A stretch of 64,000 bases of DNA from Alphaproteobacteria bacterium (lineage in GTDB: Bacteria > Pseudomonadota > Alphaproteobacteria > Sphingomonadales > Kordiimonadaceae). Positions within the stretch are counted from its first letter, which is position 1, and every line of letters begins with the position of its first letter. The stretch lies in assembly GCA_006226495.1 (NCBI GenBank), contig SBGU01000032.1, positions 1 to 64,000 of the forward strand, written 5' to 3'. A program made the translations under genes and the position numbers. The notes beneath the pieces are model-generated. The model saw nothing but the letters and a program-made list of their open reading frames with translations. It was not told the DNA's origin and did not search any database. This document shows positions 15,954 through 24,188 of the stretch, one piece after another.

Positions 15954-18182
15954 ATGACCATAGGGGGCTGGTTTCGGAAACACTGGAAGGGCGTGGCGGT
16001 GCTGGCTGCCGCCGTGCCTGCCCTCATGTTTGCCGGCTTCCTGTGGTTCGACCGCACGCACCCTGTGGACCTCGGCCGCTATGAAGCGCGCTCCATGCGT
16101 ATTGCCGACCGTGGCGGCGAAACCCTGCGCATCTTCCCGGTCGAAGACGGGCGCATCAGGCTCGCGGCCCCCCTCGAAGACATCGACCCCGCCTTTACCG
16201 CCATGCTGCTGGCGTTCGAGGACCAGCGGTTTTTCGACCATGGCGGGGTGGATTTCCGCGCGCTGGTGCGTGCCACCTGGCAGGCGGCCACCACTGGCCA
16301 TGTGGTGTCGGGCGGGTCGACCATCACCATGCAGACCGCGCGGCTGTTGATGCCAAAACCGCGCACGTTCGGCGCCAAGCTTACGGAAATGGTGCATGCC
16401 TGGCAGCTTGAACGCCGGTTCAGCAAACAGGAAATCCTGCAGATTTACCTGACCCTCGCGCCCTATGGCGGCAATATCGAGGGTGTGGCCGCGGCCTCGA
16501 CCGTCTATTTCGGCCATATGCCACGGCAGCTTGCACCGCACGAAGCCGCGCTTCTGGTCGCCCTGCCGCAATCGCCCACCAGCCTCAGACCCGACCGGGC
16601 GCCAAAGGCCGCCTTCGCCGCCCGCAACAAGGTGCTGCACCGCACCGCCCGGTTCGTCGGCATGGATGCCGATGCGCTCAGGCTCGCGCTCAAGGCGCCG
16701 GTGCCGACCGCACGCCGCGACCTGCCGCTCATCGCCCCCCACTATACCGACCGGCTGTATGCCGCGCACCGGGGCGCCGATACGGTTGAAACCGCGATCG
16801 ACGGCCTGCTGCAGAAAAAGCTCGAGACCCTGGCCGCACGGGCGGCGGGCACGCTCAACGCCCATGCCAGTGCCGCCATCCTGGTTGTGGACAATAAAAC
16901 CCGGCAGGTGCTGGCCTATGTCGGCTCCGCCGGGCTTGACGCCACCGACCGGGACGGTTTTGTTGATATGGTCGCGGCCACCCGCTCGCCGGGCTCGACC
17001 CTCAAGCCCTTCATCTATGGCATGGCCTTCGACCGGGGCCTGGCGCGGCCCACCACCATCATCCGGGACGAGCCGAAAGATTTTCACGGCTATGCCCCCG
17101 CCAATTTCATGGACCGGCATTATGGCGACATCACCATCGCCGAAGCCTTGCAGCGCTCGCTCAATGTGCCTGCGGTCGCTGTGCTCGACCGGCTGGGTGC
17201 GGTGTCCTTTACCGAACGGCTGCGGGATACAGGGGTGCGGCTCGCGCTGCCCGGCGACGAGGTGCCGGGCCTTGCCGTCGCGCTCGGGGGTCTCGGCATG
17301 CGGCTCGAGGATCTGGTCGCCCTCTATGCCGCGCTCGCCGACGACGGCACCGTGCGGCCCCTGATGCCGGGGTCGGGCAGCGATCCAGCCGCTTTTGTTG
17401 CACCGGAGGTCCCTTTTGTTGCATCTGCAACAGGTTCGGACCCGGTTTTGTTGCATGATGCAACAAAACTGCTGGACACCCGATCCCGCGCCGCGCTGAC
17501 CCGGATTCTGGCCGGCATTGCCGCGCCCGATGGCCGGCTGTCCGCCGATTTCCGCATGCAGAACAGGGAGATAGCCTACAAGACCGGCACCAGCTATGGT
17601 TACCGCGACGCCTGGGCCATCGGCTATGATGCCGATCATACCATCGGGGTCTGGCTCGGTCGCCCCGACGGCACGCCGCTGCCGGGTCATTTCGGTAGCA
17701 ATACGGCTGCACCCTTGTTGTTTTCGGCCTTTGAACTGTTACCCATGCCCCGGCATGCCCTGGTGCAACAGGCTGAAAACTATGGGGAATTACCGCCGGG
17801 CCTCAAATATTTCGACCGCCCGGCACGGCTGATGCGCGCCCATGCCGGCACACCAACCCTCGCGATCCGCTTCCCGATCGACGATACCATCATCGAACTT
17901 TCGCCCGACGATCCCTACCTCACCCTCGAAGCCGCTGGTGGCCGCCGCCCCTTGCAATGGTTCGTCAATGGCCGGCCGGAACCGCAGAAACGCTGGGCCC
18001 AGACCCTGACAACCCGGCTGCCGAGCGCCGGTTTCTACAGCCTTGTGGTGGTCGATGCCGACGGCAGGCGCGCGGCAGCGCAGGTGCGTGTCCGGCTGGG
18101 CACCGCGTCGGGCTTCGGACCGGGCACCGGGCCGGGCATCGGGCCGCAAGCCGCTGAAATTAAAGAGATTCCCGCCGGATAA
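15954..18182 (+). CDS. pbpC: Penicillin-binding protein 1C (transglycosylase/transpeptidase)
   Basis: A 742-residue bifunctional peptidoglycan synthase. There is an N-terminal membrane helix (13-32), a GT51 domain with catalytic Glu89 in FEDQRFFDHGGVD and the GGSTITMQ motif, then a transpeptidase domain with S348-T-L-K351 (SPGSTLKPF) and K543-T-G-T-S, and a C-terminal domain of the kind that ends PBP1C proteins. Acts at the outer face of the inner membrane. It is four bases after the macroglobulin gene and probably cotranscribed. An odd stretch at about residues 480-505 (AAFVAPEVPFVASATGSD) is encoded by three TTTTGTTGCA copies with codons unlike the rest of the gene. Confidence 0.96.
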   Translation: MTIGGWFRKHWKGVAVLAAAVPALMFAGFLWFDRTHPVDLGRYEARSMRIADRGGETLRIFPVEDGRIRLAAPLEDIDPAFTAMLLAFEDQRFFDHGGVDFRALVRATWQAATTGHVVSGGSTITMQTARLLMPKPRTFGAKLTEMVHAWQLERRFSKQEILQIYLTLAPYGGNIEGVAAASTVYFGHMPRQLAPHEAALLVALPQSPTSLRPDRAPKAAFAARNKVLHRTARFVGMDADALRLALKAPVPTARRDLPLIAPHYTDRLYAAHRGADTVETAIDGLLQKKLETLAARAAGTLNAHASAAILVVDNKTRQVLAYVGSAGLDATDRDGFVDMVAATRSPGSTLKPFIYGMAFDRGLARPTTIIRDEPKDFHGYAPANFMDRHYGDITIAEALQRSLNVPAVAVLDRLGAVSFTERLRDTGVRLALPGDEVPGLAVALGGLGMRLEDLVALYAALADDGTVRPLMPGSGSDPAAFVAPEVPFVASATGSDPVLLHDATKLLDTRSRAALTRILAGIAAPDGRLSADFRMQNREIAYKTGTSYGYRDAWAIGYDADHTIGVWLGRPDGTPLPGHFGSNTAAPLLFSAFELLPMPRHALVQQAENYGELPPGLKYFDRPARLMRAHAGTPTLAIRFPIDDTIIELSPDDPYLTLEAAGGRRPLQWFVNGRPEPQKRWAQTLTTRLPSAGFYSLVVVDADGRRAAAQVRVRLGTASGFGPGTGPGIGPQAAEIKEIPAG
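17393..17468. repeat. Triple TTTTGTTGCA repeat with two palindromes inside pbpC
   Basis: TTTTGTTGCA occurs at 17393-17402, 17414-17423 and 17446-17455. The second copy forms TGTTGCA-TC-TGCAACA (17417-17432); the third pairs with TGCAACAAAA (17459-17468) as a perfect 10-bp inverted repeat with a TGA spacer. GTT, GCA, TTG and ACA codons are unusual in this GC-rich gene. The same palindrome is in xseA. Confidence 0.75.
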
Positions 18183-18186
18183 ACAA

Positions 18187-18214
18187 AAAGGGCCGCCCCT
18201 TGGGGCAGCCCTTT
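18187..18214. terminator. Bidirectional terminator between pbpC and sapC-like gene
   Basis: Arms of 13 bases (18187-18199 and 18202-18214) pair with one mismatch around a two-base loop, with A-rich and T-rich ends. It lies between convergent genes and can serve both. Confidence 0.85.
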
Positions 18215-18236
18215 CCCTGTAAATCCGGAACGCGGA

Positions 18237-18995
18237 TCAGGCCGCCGCTTCGGCGTCGAGGTCGCGCACATGCACCTTGGCGATCTGCAGGCCACCGCTT
18301 TCGTTACGGTACTGCAACAGGCGCTTCAGTTGGGCGAACGAATGGTTGATGGCATAGGCCCCGCCCAGGAAACCGCGCTCATGCAGTTTGGCAAGCTTGT
18401 CCGCGGGCAGTTCATGCAGGCGCTTGCCATCGACCGTCAGCAGGCCATTCAGCTCGCGCAACTTGTTTTCACCATCCACCATCTGGATCGCGATCGGCTT
18501 CAAAAGGTTTGCTTCTTCAAGGGCTTGCACAAAGGCCGTGGTGATCGCTTCCTGTGCGACCAGTTGCTCCAGCATCGCCTTGACACGCTGCAAGAGCTCG
18601 CTGTCGGTGCCGTCGGCGTTATAAAGCGCTTCGCCTTCGTCGCCAATCAGCGGGCTGCCTTCTTCAAGGCACACGGCATATTTGTGGCCTTCTTCCACGG
18701 CGGCGGCGGCAAACGGCATGCGCGCAACATGCGCCGGGATATAGGTCCCCAGCCAGCGACCGTCCTTCACAAACAGGTTTTCACCCGGTGCCAGGCCCAG
18801 GATGGCCACCACGCGGGTGCTGTTGTTGGCTTTGTCCTTGACAAAGACAATCGGGAAATTCGCCTGAACTTCCGCGAATTCGTGTATCGTTACGGGAACG
18901 ATATGAATATTGGCCGCATGGGCGAAACCGCCATCGGTCTTGATTTTGACATTGGCATGATCAGCCACCGTAATCGGCTGCAAACTGTTGGCCAT
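18237..18995 (-). CDS. SapC family protein
   Basis: A 252-residue protein starting MANSLQPITVADHANVKIKT, of the SapC family (named after a Campylobacter S-layer-associated protein and common in alphaproteobacteria near TonB receptors and tryptophan halogenases). Matching features are HAANIHIVPVTIHEFAEVQANFPIVFVKD near the N-terminus and the PFAAAAVEEGHKYAVCLEEGS block. It has no signal peptide or membrane segment. A GGGAGGG ribosome site precedes the ATG. The molecular role of the family is not known; no TonB receptor or halogenase is nearby here. Transcription ends at the terminator at 18187-18214. Confidence 0.88.
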   Translation of the reverse strand: MANSLQPITVADHANVKIKTDGGFAHAANIHIVPVTIHEFAEVQANFPIVFVKDKANNSTRVVAILGLAPGENLFVKDGRWLGTYIPAHVARMPFAAAAVEEGHKYAVCLEEGSPLIGDEGEALYNADGTDSELLQRVKAMLEQLVAQEAITTAFVQALEEANLLKPIAIQMVDGENKLRELNGLLTVDGKRLHELPADKLAKLHERGFLGGAYAINHSFAQLKRLLQYRNESGGLQIAKVHVRDLDAEAAA

Positions 18996-19120
18996 GAGGC
19001 CCTCCCTTTTTTATTGGCCGGCAAACGTCCCGGCACCTGTGTCTTTTTTAGTGGCTTGGCGCGCGATCGCAACTGTTTCCTGCCCAAAAATGCGCAGAAA
19101 CACAGGCTTTTCTCCAGATA

Positions 19121-19618
19121 TCAGGAATCCCTGAGCTTTTTCAGCAGGTCAAGCAACTGGTCGCAATTGTCGGCCCCGACCTGGCGCATCAGGTCGCCTT
19201 CCAGTTTGGCCTGCACATCACGGAGCGTACCCACCAGCGCATGGCCCTTCTCGGTCAGCTCAAGCGTATGGGAACGGCGGTCCCGCGCGGACGGCATGCG
19301 GCCCACCAGGCCACGGCCTTCAAGTTCGTTGATCAGGGTGACCATATTGGCGCGCTTGACATCAAGCGCCTCACCAAGCTGCGACTGGTTCAGGCCCGGG
19401 TTGCTGTCCACAAGCGTAAGGATGGCATATTGCACCGGCCGGATATCGTAAGGCCCGAAATAGGACGCAAAGCGCTGTAATTCCACCATTTGCGCCCGCC
19501 TGAGATTATAGCCCAGCAAGCCTTCAAGCCCGCTGATATCCACTTCCCGGCGCGACTTTCTCACGCCGCGCACTGCCTGTTCCGGCATCTGCGCGTTCAT
19601 TTTTTCGTTCTTGTTCAT
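19121..19618 (-). CDS. MarR-family transcriptional regulator
   Basis: A 165-residue winged-helix repressor. Helix-turn-helix NQSQLGEALDVKRANMVTLINELEGRGLV and wing MPSARDRRSHTLELTEKGHAL are typical MarR. The frame stays open upstream to 19741, but that extension (a Phe-rich stretch) reads through an intrinsic terminator, so MNKNEKMNAQ at 19618 is preferred; an ATG six codons later is also possible. It is followed by the SapC gene. A 12-bp palindrome at 19737-19748 upstream could be its operator. Ligand unknown. Confidence 0.9.
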   Translation of the reverse strand: MNKNEKMNAQMPEQAVRGVRKSRREVDISGLEGLLGYNLRRAQMVELQRFASYFGPYDIRPVQYAILTLVDSNPGLNQSQLGEALDVKRANMVTLINELEGRGLVGRMPSARDRRSHTLELTEKGHALVGTLRDVQAKLEGDLMRQVGADNCDQLLDLLKKLRDS

Positions 19619-19684
19619 ACCCAAAACCGGCCTGTACTTGTTCCCACCCCAGAAATAACCGGATTGCCCGGCACTGAAAACCCA

Positions 19685-19721
19685 AAAGAAAAAGAAAAAG
19701 CAGGCGAAAAGCTGCCTGCTT
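19685..19721 (-). terminator. Intrinsic terminator upstream of marR gene
   Basis: On the minus strand an 8-bp stem (AAGCAGGC and GCCTGCTT, 19714-19721 with 19698-19705) is followed by a T-rich run TTTCTTTTTCTTTT (from about 19697 down). It ends the transcript of the sigma factor operon before marR, and shows that the marR coding region cannot begin above it. Confidence 0.85.
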
Positions 19722-19736
19722 GCTTGACTGGACCAG

Positions 19737-19748
19737 GACACCGGTGTC
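19737..19748. promoter_or_regulatory. 12-bp palindrome upstream of marR
   Basis: GACACCGGTGTC is a perfect palindrome about 120 bases before the marR start, outside coding sequence. A MarR-family autoregulatory operator is possible; only its symmetry and place support this. Confidence 0.3.
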
Positions 19749-19790
19749 TGTCACCTTGATTGCGGCAGCAGAATATTGAAGCCGCAAAAC

Positions 19791-19813
19791 CACCTGTCCC
19801 CAAAAGACAGGTG
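19791..19813 (-). terminator. Hairpin after the small membrane protein gene
   Basis: Arms CACCTGTC (19791-19798) and GACAGGTG (19806-19813) pair perfectly around a 7-base loop, 13 bases after the stop of the 128-residue gene on the minus strand, followed by GGTTTTG. With the stronger hairpin at 19698-19721 it makes a tandem end to the sigma factor operon. Confidence 0.55.
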
Positions 19814-19826
19814 ACGGGAGTTGTCC

Positions 19827-20213
19827 CTATGGCCCGCCGACACGGTTGCGCATGCGCTGCCGGAGCGCCTGCCAGCGCGCCAACTGTTCGGGGGTCAGCA
19901 CCACGGACAGTTGGGCCTCCATATCGTCAAGGGCCAGCATAAGCTCGGTCCGGCGCCCGTCCAGAGCGTTTTCCACTGTCCGCCCGGTCGCAAGAAGGAT
20001 CGCCTGCACATCACCACGACGCGCTTCCGGAACCGGGCCGATGATCTCGGACATATGCCGGGCAAAGCCCTCCGCAGTCCTGAAATCCCGCAGATTTTCC
20101 ACCCGATGGCGGATGACCGCGCCCGTGAGCACACCGCCGAGCACGATACCAACCACCAGGGTCGCGAGCATCAGGCCGGCCATCTTGAATATCGGTTTCC
20201 TGTCGTTTTTCAT
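19827..20213 (-). CDS. Small membrane-anchored Spy/CpxP-like (periplasmic heavy-metal sensor) protein
   Basis: A 128-residue protein with a basic start (MKNDRKPIFK), one membrane helix (about 11-34, rich in Gly and Val) and a helical periplasmic domain that contains ARRGDVQAILLATGRTVENAL and LTPEQLARWQALRQRM, a pattern seen in Spy/CpxP-like and heavy-metal-resistance (CzrP/CnrX-type) sensors. It follows the sigma factor and probable anti-sigma genes by 9 bases, so it may be the periplasmic sensor of this ECF system. No metal-binding Cys or His cluster is visible. Confidence 0.7.
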   Translation of the reverse strand: MKNDRKPIFKMAGLMLATLVVGIVLGGVLTGAVIRHRVENLRDFRTAEGFARHMSEIIGPVPEARRGDVQAILLATGRTVENALDGRRTELMLALDDMEAQLSVVLTPEQLARWQALRQRMRNRVGGP

Positions 20214-20222
20214 GGGACTGTC

Positions 20223-20546
20223 CTAAAGGCTGAAGGCGGTGTCTGGCGTGGCAGGCGGAATACTGAAGGCGGCTTCCACGAAAGTGCCGACTGTCTCAAA
20301 CGGCGCGCTGCCGGCACCAACATTATAGGCCGCAATCATGAGCGACAGCACGGCTGCGGGCACAGCCACACGCCGGCACGCCTGCGCCATGCGCTCGGCC
20401 ATGTCGGCAAGACCGCCCTGGGCCTGAGCCGCCCGCACGGCCGCCATGGCGCGGGTATCGAAGTGCGGCGCGAACCGGTCCCTGAGCCCCGCAGCCAACA
20501 GGGCGGCGAGCTGTCGTTCCTGCCAGTCTTCATGCATTTCAGCCAT
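20223..20546 (-). CDS. Probable anti-sigma factor, single-span
   Basis: A 107-residue protein (MAEMHEDWQERQLAALLAAG) with an acidic cytoplasmic part, one predicted membrane helix near residues 60-76 (VAVPAAVLSLMIAAYNVG) and a short outer tail. It lacks a zinc-finger HxxxCxxC motif. Its start overlaps the sigma factor stop by 8 bases, the classic layout for an anti-sigma factor. The assignment rests on context and shape, not on sequence family. The longer upstream frame lies inside the sigma gene and is not used. Confidence 0.65.
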   Translation of the reverse strand: MAEMHEDWQERQLAALLAAGLRDRFAPHFDTRAMAAVRAAQAQGGLADMAERMAQACRRVAVPAAVLSLMIAAYNVGAGSAPFETVGTFVEAAFSIPPATPDTAFSL

Positions 20547-21099
20547 CGAGATAATCCTCCAGTTCCGCCGCAAGCAGTGCCTTGGCACGGGCGAGGCGTG
20601 ACAATACGGTGCCAACGGGAATGCCAATGATATCGGCGGTTTCTTCCGTCGAATAGCCATGCAGCAGGCGCAACAGCACAACGGCCCTATAGTCCGGCTT
20701 CAGGGCCACAAGGGCCCGCTGCACCGCCTGTGCAGCCTCGATGGCAGCCCCCGTATCATGAGGATCGGCGAGCCCGACCTGTTCGTCTTCGTCCGCCTGC
20801 CAGAACTGCCAGGCCTGGCGCCTGCGACGCTTCAACTGGTCGAAACAGACATTGAGGGCGATGCGCGTGACATAGGTGCCAAGGCTGGCCTCGCCCCGGA
20901 AAGTGGCGAGTGCCCGATAAAGCCGCACCATCACTTCCTGGCCGGCATCATCGGCGTCTGCGGTGTTGCCCAGCATGCCATGCACGGTTCTGGCTACCGT
21001 TGCTTCATAGCGGCGCACCAGTTCACGAAACGCGCATGGGTCGCCACCCGCCGCAAGGTCGATCAGGTCCGCATCGGTGCTCGCTGGGCCAATATCCAT
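20539..21099 (-). CDS. ECF RNA polymerase sigma factor
   Basis: A 186-residue sigma-70 family factor with only regions 2 and 4. Region 2 includes DADDAGQEVMVRLYRALATFRGE followed by the TYVTRIALNVCFDQLKRRRR segment; region 4 is the helix-turn-helix GYSTEETADIIGIPVGTVLSRLARAK. The start MDIGPASTDADLI at 21099 has a GGAAA ribosome site; longer frames run into the hydroxylase gene region. It heads a three-gene operon with its probable anti-sigma factor and a small periplasmic sensor, suggesting envelope or metal stress control. Confidence 0.92.
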   Translation of the reverse strand: MDIGPASTDADLIDLAAGGDPCAFRELVRRYEATVARTVHGMLGNTADADDAGQEVMVRLYRALATFRGEASLGTYVTRIALNVCFDQLKRRRRQAWQFWQADEDEQVGLADPHDTGAAIEAAQAVQRALVALKPDYRAVVLLRLLHGYSTEETADIIGIPVGTVLSRLARAKALLAAELEDYLDG

Positions 21100-21218
21100 T
21101 CTTGTTTCCGCGCCTTTGGCCGGGCCATGCGTGGCGAACCCTGCCGCCAGCCACCCGCGCCAGCCTATCAAAGGCCGGCGCGCCTGACAAAGAGACTGCT
21201 GCTGCCAATGGATCGCCT

Positions 21219-22094
21219 TCATGCCGGGCGCTCGGGCAGGGGGGCGGGCCTGTTTGCCGCAGGCGCCGCCACGGGGCGCCAGCCAGGGCGGCCGAACATA
21301 TGCAGGAACCGGTGCCATGGCCTTTCCGCCGCGCGCACGTCCGCCACCATTTTCAGCCATTCGTGAAAGGCGATCCTGACCGGGTTCAGGTGCCGGTGCG
21401 GGGTCGCAAGCCCGTACCGTGGCTGTTCGGTTTCCGGCATAAAGGTGCCAAACAGCTTGTCGAAGATGATCAGCACGCCGCCAAAATTCCGGTCAATATA
21501 TTGATAGTTGCAGGCATGGTGAACCCGGTGGTGCGATGGCGTGTTGAAAACCCGTTCAAGCGGCCCAAGCCTGCCGATCACCTCGGTATGCAGCCAGAAT
21601 TGGTAGAACAGGCTGAGGGCCAGAGTGCCCACGACCAGAAGCGGCGCATAACCAAGCCAGACCAGCGGCGCATAGAACAGGGTGTGGCCGGAAATTAGCC
21701 CGGTCCAGCCCAACCGGCCTGCTGATGTGAGGTTCATATGGTTCGACGAATGATGCACACTGTGGGTGGCCCAGAACCAGCGTATCTGGTGCGACAGACG
21801 GTGGTGCCAATAATAGGCAAACTCGACGCTGAGGAAAAACACCAGGCCGTCCAGCCAGCCCTTGATCTCCAGGGTCTGGATGCGGTGTTCATACACCCAG
21901 TAAAGCATGGCCAGCGCACCACCCGCGAGCCCGGCATCCAGAAGCCGCTTGATCAGGTTCACCCCCAGGGACGCCAGCGCTTCACGCCACGGATATTGGC
22001 GGCGGCGGTACAGTATCCAGCCGGCTTCCAATAGCATCGCCGACAGGATGATCAGCGGCAGCATTGTGCCGGTGGTGCGGATGGCCGTTTCCAT
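21219..22094 (-). CDS. Sterol desaturase / fatty acid hydroxylase family protein (first copy)
   Basis: A 291-residue integral membrane di-iron enzyme. The histidine boxes are HHRLSH, HSVHHSS and HRVHHACN, in the right order and spacing, between four membrane helices; the C-terminal tail is Pro/Ala-rich. The family hydroxylates or desaturates fatty acids, carotenoids or sterol-like lipids at the membrane. The substrate cannot be told. It lies between the Spy-like gene and the sigma factor on the same strand. A relative with the same boxes is at 45713-46594. Confidence 0.9.
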   Translation of the reverse strand: METAIRTTGTMLPLIILSAMLLEAGWILYRRRQYPWREALASLGVNLIKRLLDAGLAGGALAMLYWVYEHRIQTLEIKGWLDGLVFFLSVEFAYYWHHRLSHQIRWFWATHSVHHSSNHMNLTSAGRLGWTGLISGHTLFYAPLVWLGYAPLLVVGTLALSLFYQFWLHTEVIGRLGPLERVFNTPSHHRVHHACNYQYIDRNFGGVLIIFDKLFGTFMPETEQPRYGLATPHRHLNPVRIAFHEWLKMVADVRAAERPWHRFLHMFGRPGWRPVAAPAANRPAPLPERPA

Positions 22095-22137
22095 GGCTCT
22101 TTCCTTCTTTCGCTGTCCTGACCGGGGCTCTGTGCGC

Positions 22138-22569
22138 CTAACGCGCCTTCATGCGGGCTTTCATGCGCTCGCGGTTCTCGTCCTGGATTTTGCGGTATTC
22201 CTTCATCTGGGCATCGCTCAGGTATTGGGACAGGGACTTTTCCGTATCCTCGCGCACCGCCTTCATTTCCTTTGCAAGCGCGATTTTATCGCGCAGGCTG
22301 AGCGCCGGTTTGGCGCCGCCGCTGAAACCATGTTTTTCCAGAATGGCCAGGCGTTTTTCCCGGCTGGCCTGCATGATCGGCTGGATCTGCGTTTCCTGCT
22401 CGGGCGACAGCTTCAGCCGCGCCCTGGCTTCTTCCATGCGTTCCATGAATTCGGCCAGCCGGTCTTCATCGACCTTGCGGCCATCGTCGGCCTGCACGGC
22501 CATGGCACCGGCCACCACAAGGAAAGCGGCCATCAGGGCGGTTTTGAAAAAGGTGATGCTGTCGCGCAT
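22138..22569 (-). CDS. Spy/CpxP-like periplasmic protein
   Basis: A 143-residue exported protein: signal peptide to about residue 27 (AMAVQA-DD), then an all-helical, highly charged domain with LKLSPEQETQIQPIMQASREKR and SQYLSDAQMKEYRKIQDENR, the LTxxQ-type pattern of Spy/CpxP chaperone-like proteins that meet misfolded periplasmic proteins. The end is a Lys/Arg/Met repeat. It is upstream of the hydroxylase (43 bases) and may be cotranscribed with it and under the same envelope-stress sigma factor, which is inference. Confidence 0.75.
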   Translation of the reverse strand: MRDSITFFKTALMAAFLVVAGAMAVQADDGRKVDEDRLAEFMERMEEARARLKLSPEQETQIQPIMQASREKRLAILEKHGFSGGAKPALSLRDKIALAKEMKAVREDTEKSLSQYLSDAQMKEYRKIQDENRERMKARMKAR

Positions 22570-22735
22570 GAAACAAACTCCATAAGGTCGGGCGCCAACG
22601 CGCCATGGTCATTTGCAGCATTAGACGCCCACGCCCGGCCCCGCATTCCCGCCCCCGAAACTTTTTTTTCGCCCGGCACCCCTGTCAAAAATTGTATCAG
22701 GCGGCGCCGGCATGGTTGACAGGTGCCACCATCCC

Positions 22736-22749
22736 GCCAAAGCTTTGGC
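22736..22749. promoter_or_regulatory. 14-bp palindrome before the symporter gene
   Basis: GCCAAAGCTTTGGC is a perfect palindrome 32 bases before the symporter ATG and 14 bases after a TTGACA (22716-22721). It could be a repressor site overlapping the promoter. Confidence 0.35.
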
Positions 22750-22781
22750 TCACAAGGGGACACGCCGCTTCAGGGGGATTT

Positions 22782-24182
22782 ATGGCCGCGCTCAGTTTTG
22801 TCTTTTTCCTCGTGGTGTTTGCCGCGATCGGCCTTTTGTCGACCCGGCGCGCACAAACGAGCGACAGCGATTACCTGCTGGCCGGCCAGTCGGTGCCGCC
22901 CGCCCTCGTGTCCCTTTCTGCGGCGGCGACCAAATACAGCGGTTACATGTTCATCGGCCTGATGGGCTATATCTACAGTTTCGGCCTGTCGGCCATCTGG
23001 CTGGGGGCCGGGTTCCTGTTCGGCGACCTGATTGTCTTCAGCTTCGTACACCGGCGCCTGCGCACGGCAGCGGCGGAAACCGGCGCGCTCAGTTTCGCGG
23101 ACCTGATCAGCCGCTGGCATGGTGGCGATTACCGGCTGCTTCGGCTGGTGATCGGGCTCGTGAACCTGATCTTCCTCTCGACCTATGCCGCGGCGCAACT
23201 GAACGCCGGCGGCAAGGCCCTGTTTGTGCTGTTCGGCTGGCCCTATGCGACCGGTGCCATGGTCGGCGCGGGGGTGATCCTGCTTTACTGTTTCAGCGGC
23301 GGGCTCAGGGCCTCGATCTGGACCGATGCCGGCCAGTCGGGCCTGATGATGCTGGCCATGGCGCTGTTACTGTTCGCCGCCATCAGCGCAAGCGGCGGCT
23401 GGAGCGCTTTCACGGGTGCGCTGAACGGGGTTTCCGATACCTATATGGACCTCGGGTCCGAACGCTTTGGCGGCCTGGGCGCGGCGGCGCTGTTTGCGGT
23501 CGGCTGGCTGTTCAACGGCATCGGTGTCACCGGCCAGCCGCAGGTGATGGTGCGTTTCATGGCGCTGGACCGGCCGGAACATACCTTCCGCGCGGGCCTC
23601 TGGTATTTTGGCTGGAGCGGGCTTTTCCTCATACTGACCTTCATGGTCGGGCTGGCGACCCGCCTTTTCATTCCCGATGCGGCGGGGTTCGATGCTGAAC
23701 TGGCGCTGCCGACCCTTGCCCAGGGCCTGCTGCCGGGCGTTGGGGTCGGCATCATTGTGGGCGGTGTGTTCGCAGCGTCCATGTCGACCGCCGACAGCCA
23801 GATCCTGAGCTGTGCCGCGGTGCTGAGCCAGGATTTCAAGCTGGATTTCGGCCGGCGCAGCAAACAGATCGCCACCCTGTTGGTGGCCATCAGCGCACTT
23901 CTGATCGCGGTCTTTGCATCCGCCAGCGTGTTCACCCTCGTAATCGTCGCCTGGTCGGCGCTGGCGGCATCCTTGGGGCCCCTTGTCATCATCCAGGCGC
24001 TTGGGCGCAGGCCGCAGCAGGCCACCATGCTGGTGATGATGGCAACAGGGCTTGTCGTTGCCCTTGGCTGGCGCGCGGCAGGATTGGGGGCGCGGGTTTA
24101 CGAAGGCCTGCCCGGCATCCTGTCGGCGCTCCTCGTCTATCTGCTACTGGACCCGGTCATCCGCCGGCTGGGCAGGAACTGA
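22782..24182 (+). CDS. Sodium:solute symporter (SSS family, PutP-like)
   Basis: A 466-residue inner-membrane transporter with about 13 helices. Family features are the early DYLLAGQSVPPALVSLSAAATKYSGYMFIG segment, QLNAGGKALF and the helix with GIIVGGVFAASMSTADSQIL, where Ser residues help bind sodium. It is closest in pattern to sodium/proline symporters, but the solute is not proved. The ATG at 22782 follows an AGGGGGAT ribosome site; upstream frame extension is not supported. It is convergent with the SDR gene, with only 6 bases between them. Confidence 0.9.
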   Translation: MAALSFVFFLVVFAAIGLLSTRRAQTSDSDYLLAGQSVPPALVSLSAAATKYSGYMFIGLMGYIYSFGLSAIWLGAGFLFGDLIVFSFVHRRLRTAAAETGALSFADLISRWHGGDYRLLRLVIGLVNLIFLSTYAAAQLNAGGKALFVLFGWPYATGAMVGAGVILLYCFSGGLRASIWTDAGQSGLMMLAMALLLFAAISASGGWSAFTGALNGVSDTYMDLGSERFGGLGAAALFAVGWLFNGIGVTGQPQVMVRFMALDRPEHTFRAGLWYFGWSGLFLILTFMVGLATRLFIPDAAGFDAELALPTLAQGLLPGVGVGIIVGGVFAASMSTADSQILSCAAVLSQDFKLDFGRRSKQIATLLVAISALLIAVFASASVFTLVIVAWSALAASLGPLVIIQALGRRPQQATMLVMMATGLVVALGWRAAGLGARVYEGLPGILSALLVYLLLDPVIRRLGRN

Positions 24183-24188
24183 CCTGCC

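Noticed and set aside
16505-17690. Minus-strand frames opposite pbpC
   Set aside because: They are complement shadows of the transpeptidase gene with Arg/Gly/Pro-rich composition.
19121-19741. Longer MarR protein beginning MSWSSQASRQ
   Set aside because: It would read through an intrinsic terminator and gives a Phe-rich tail unlike the family.
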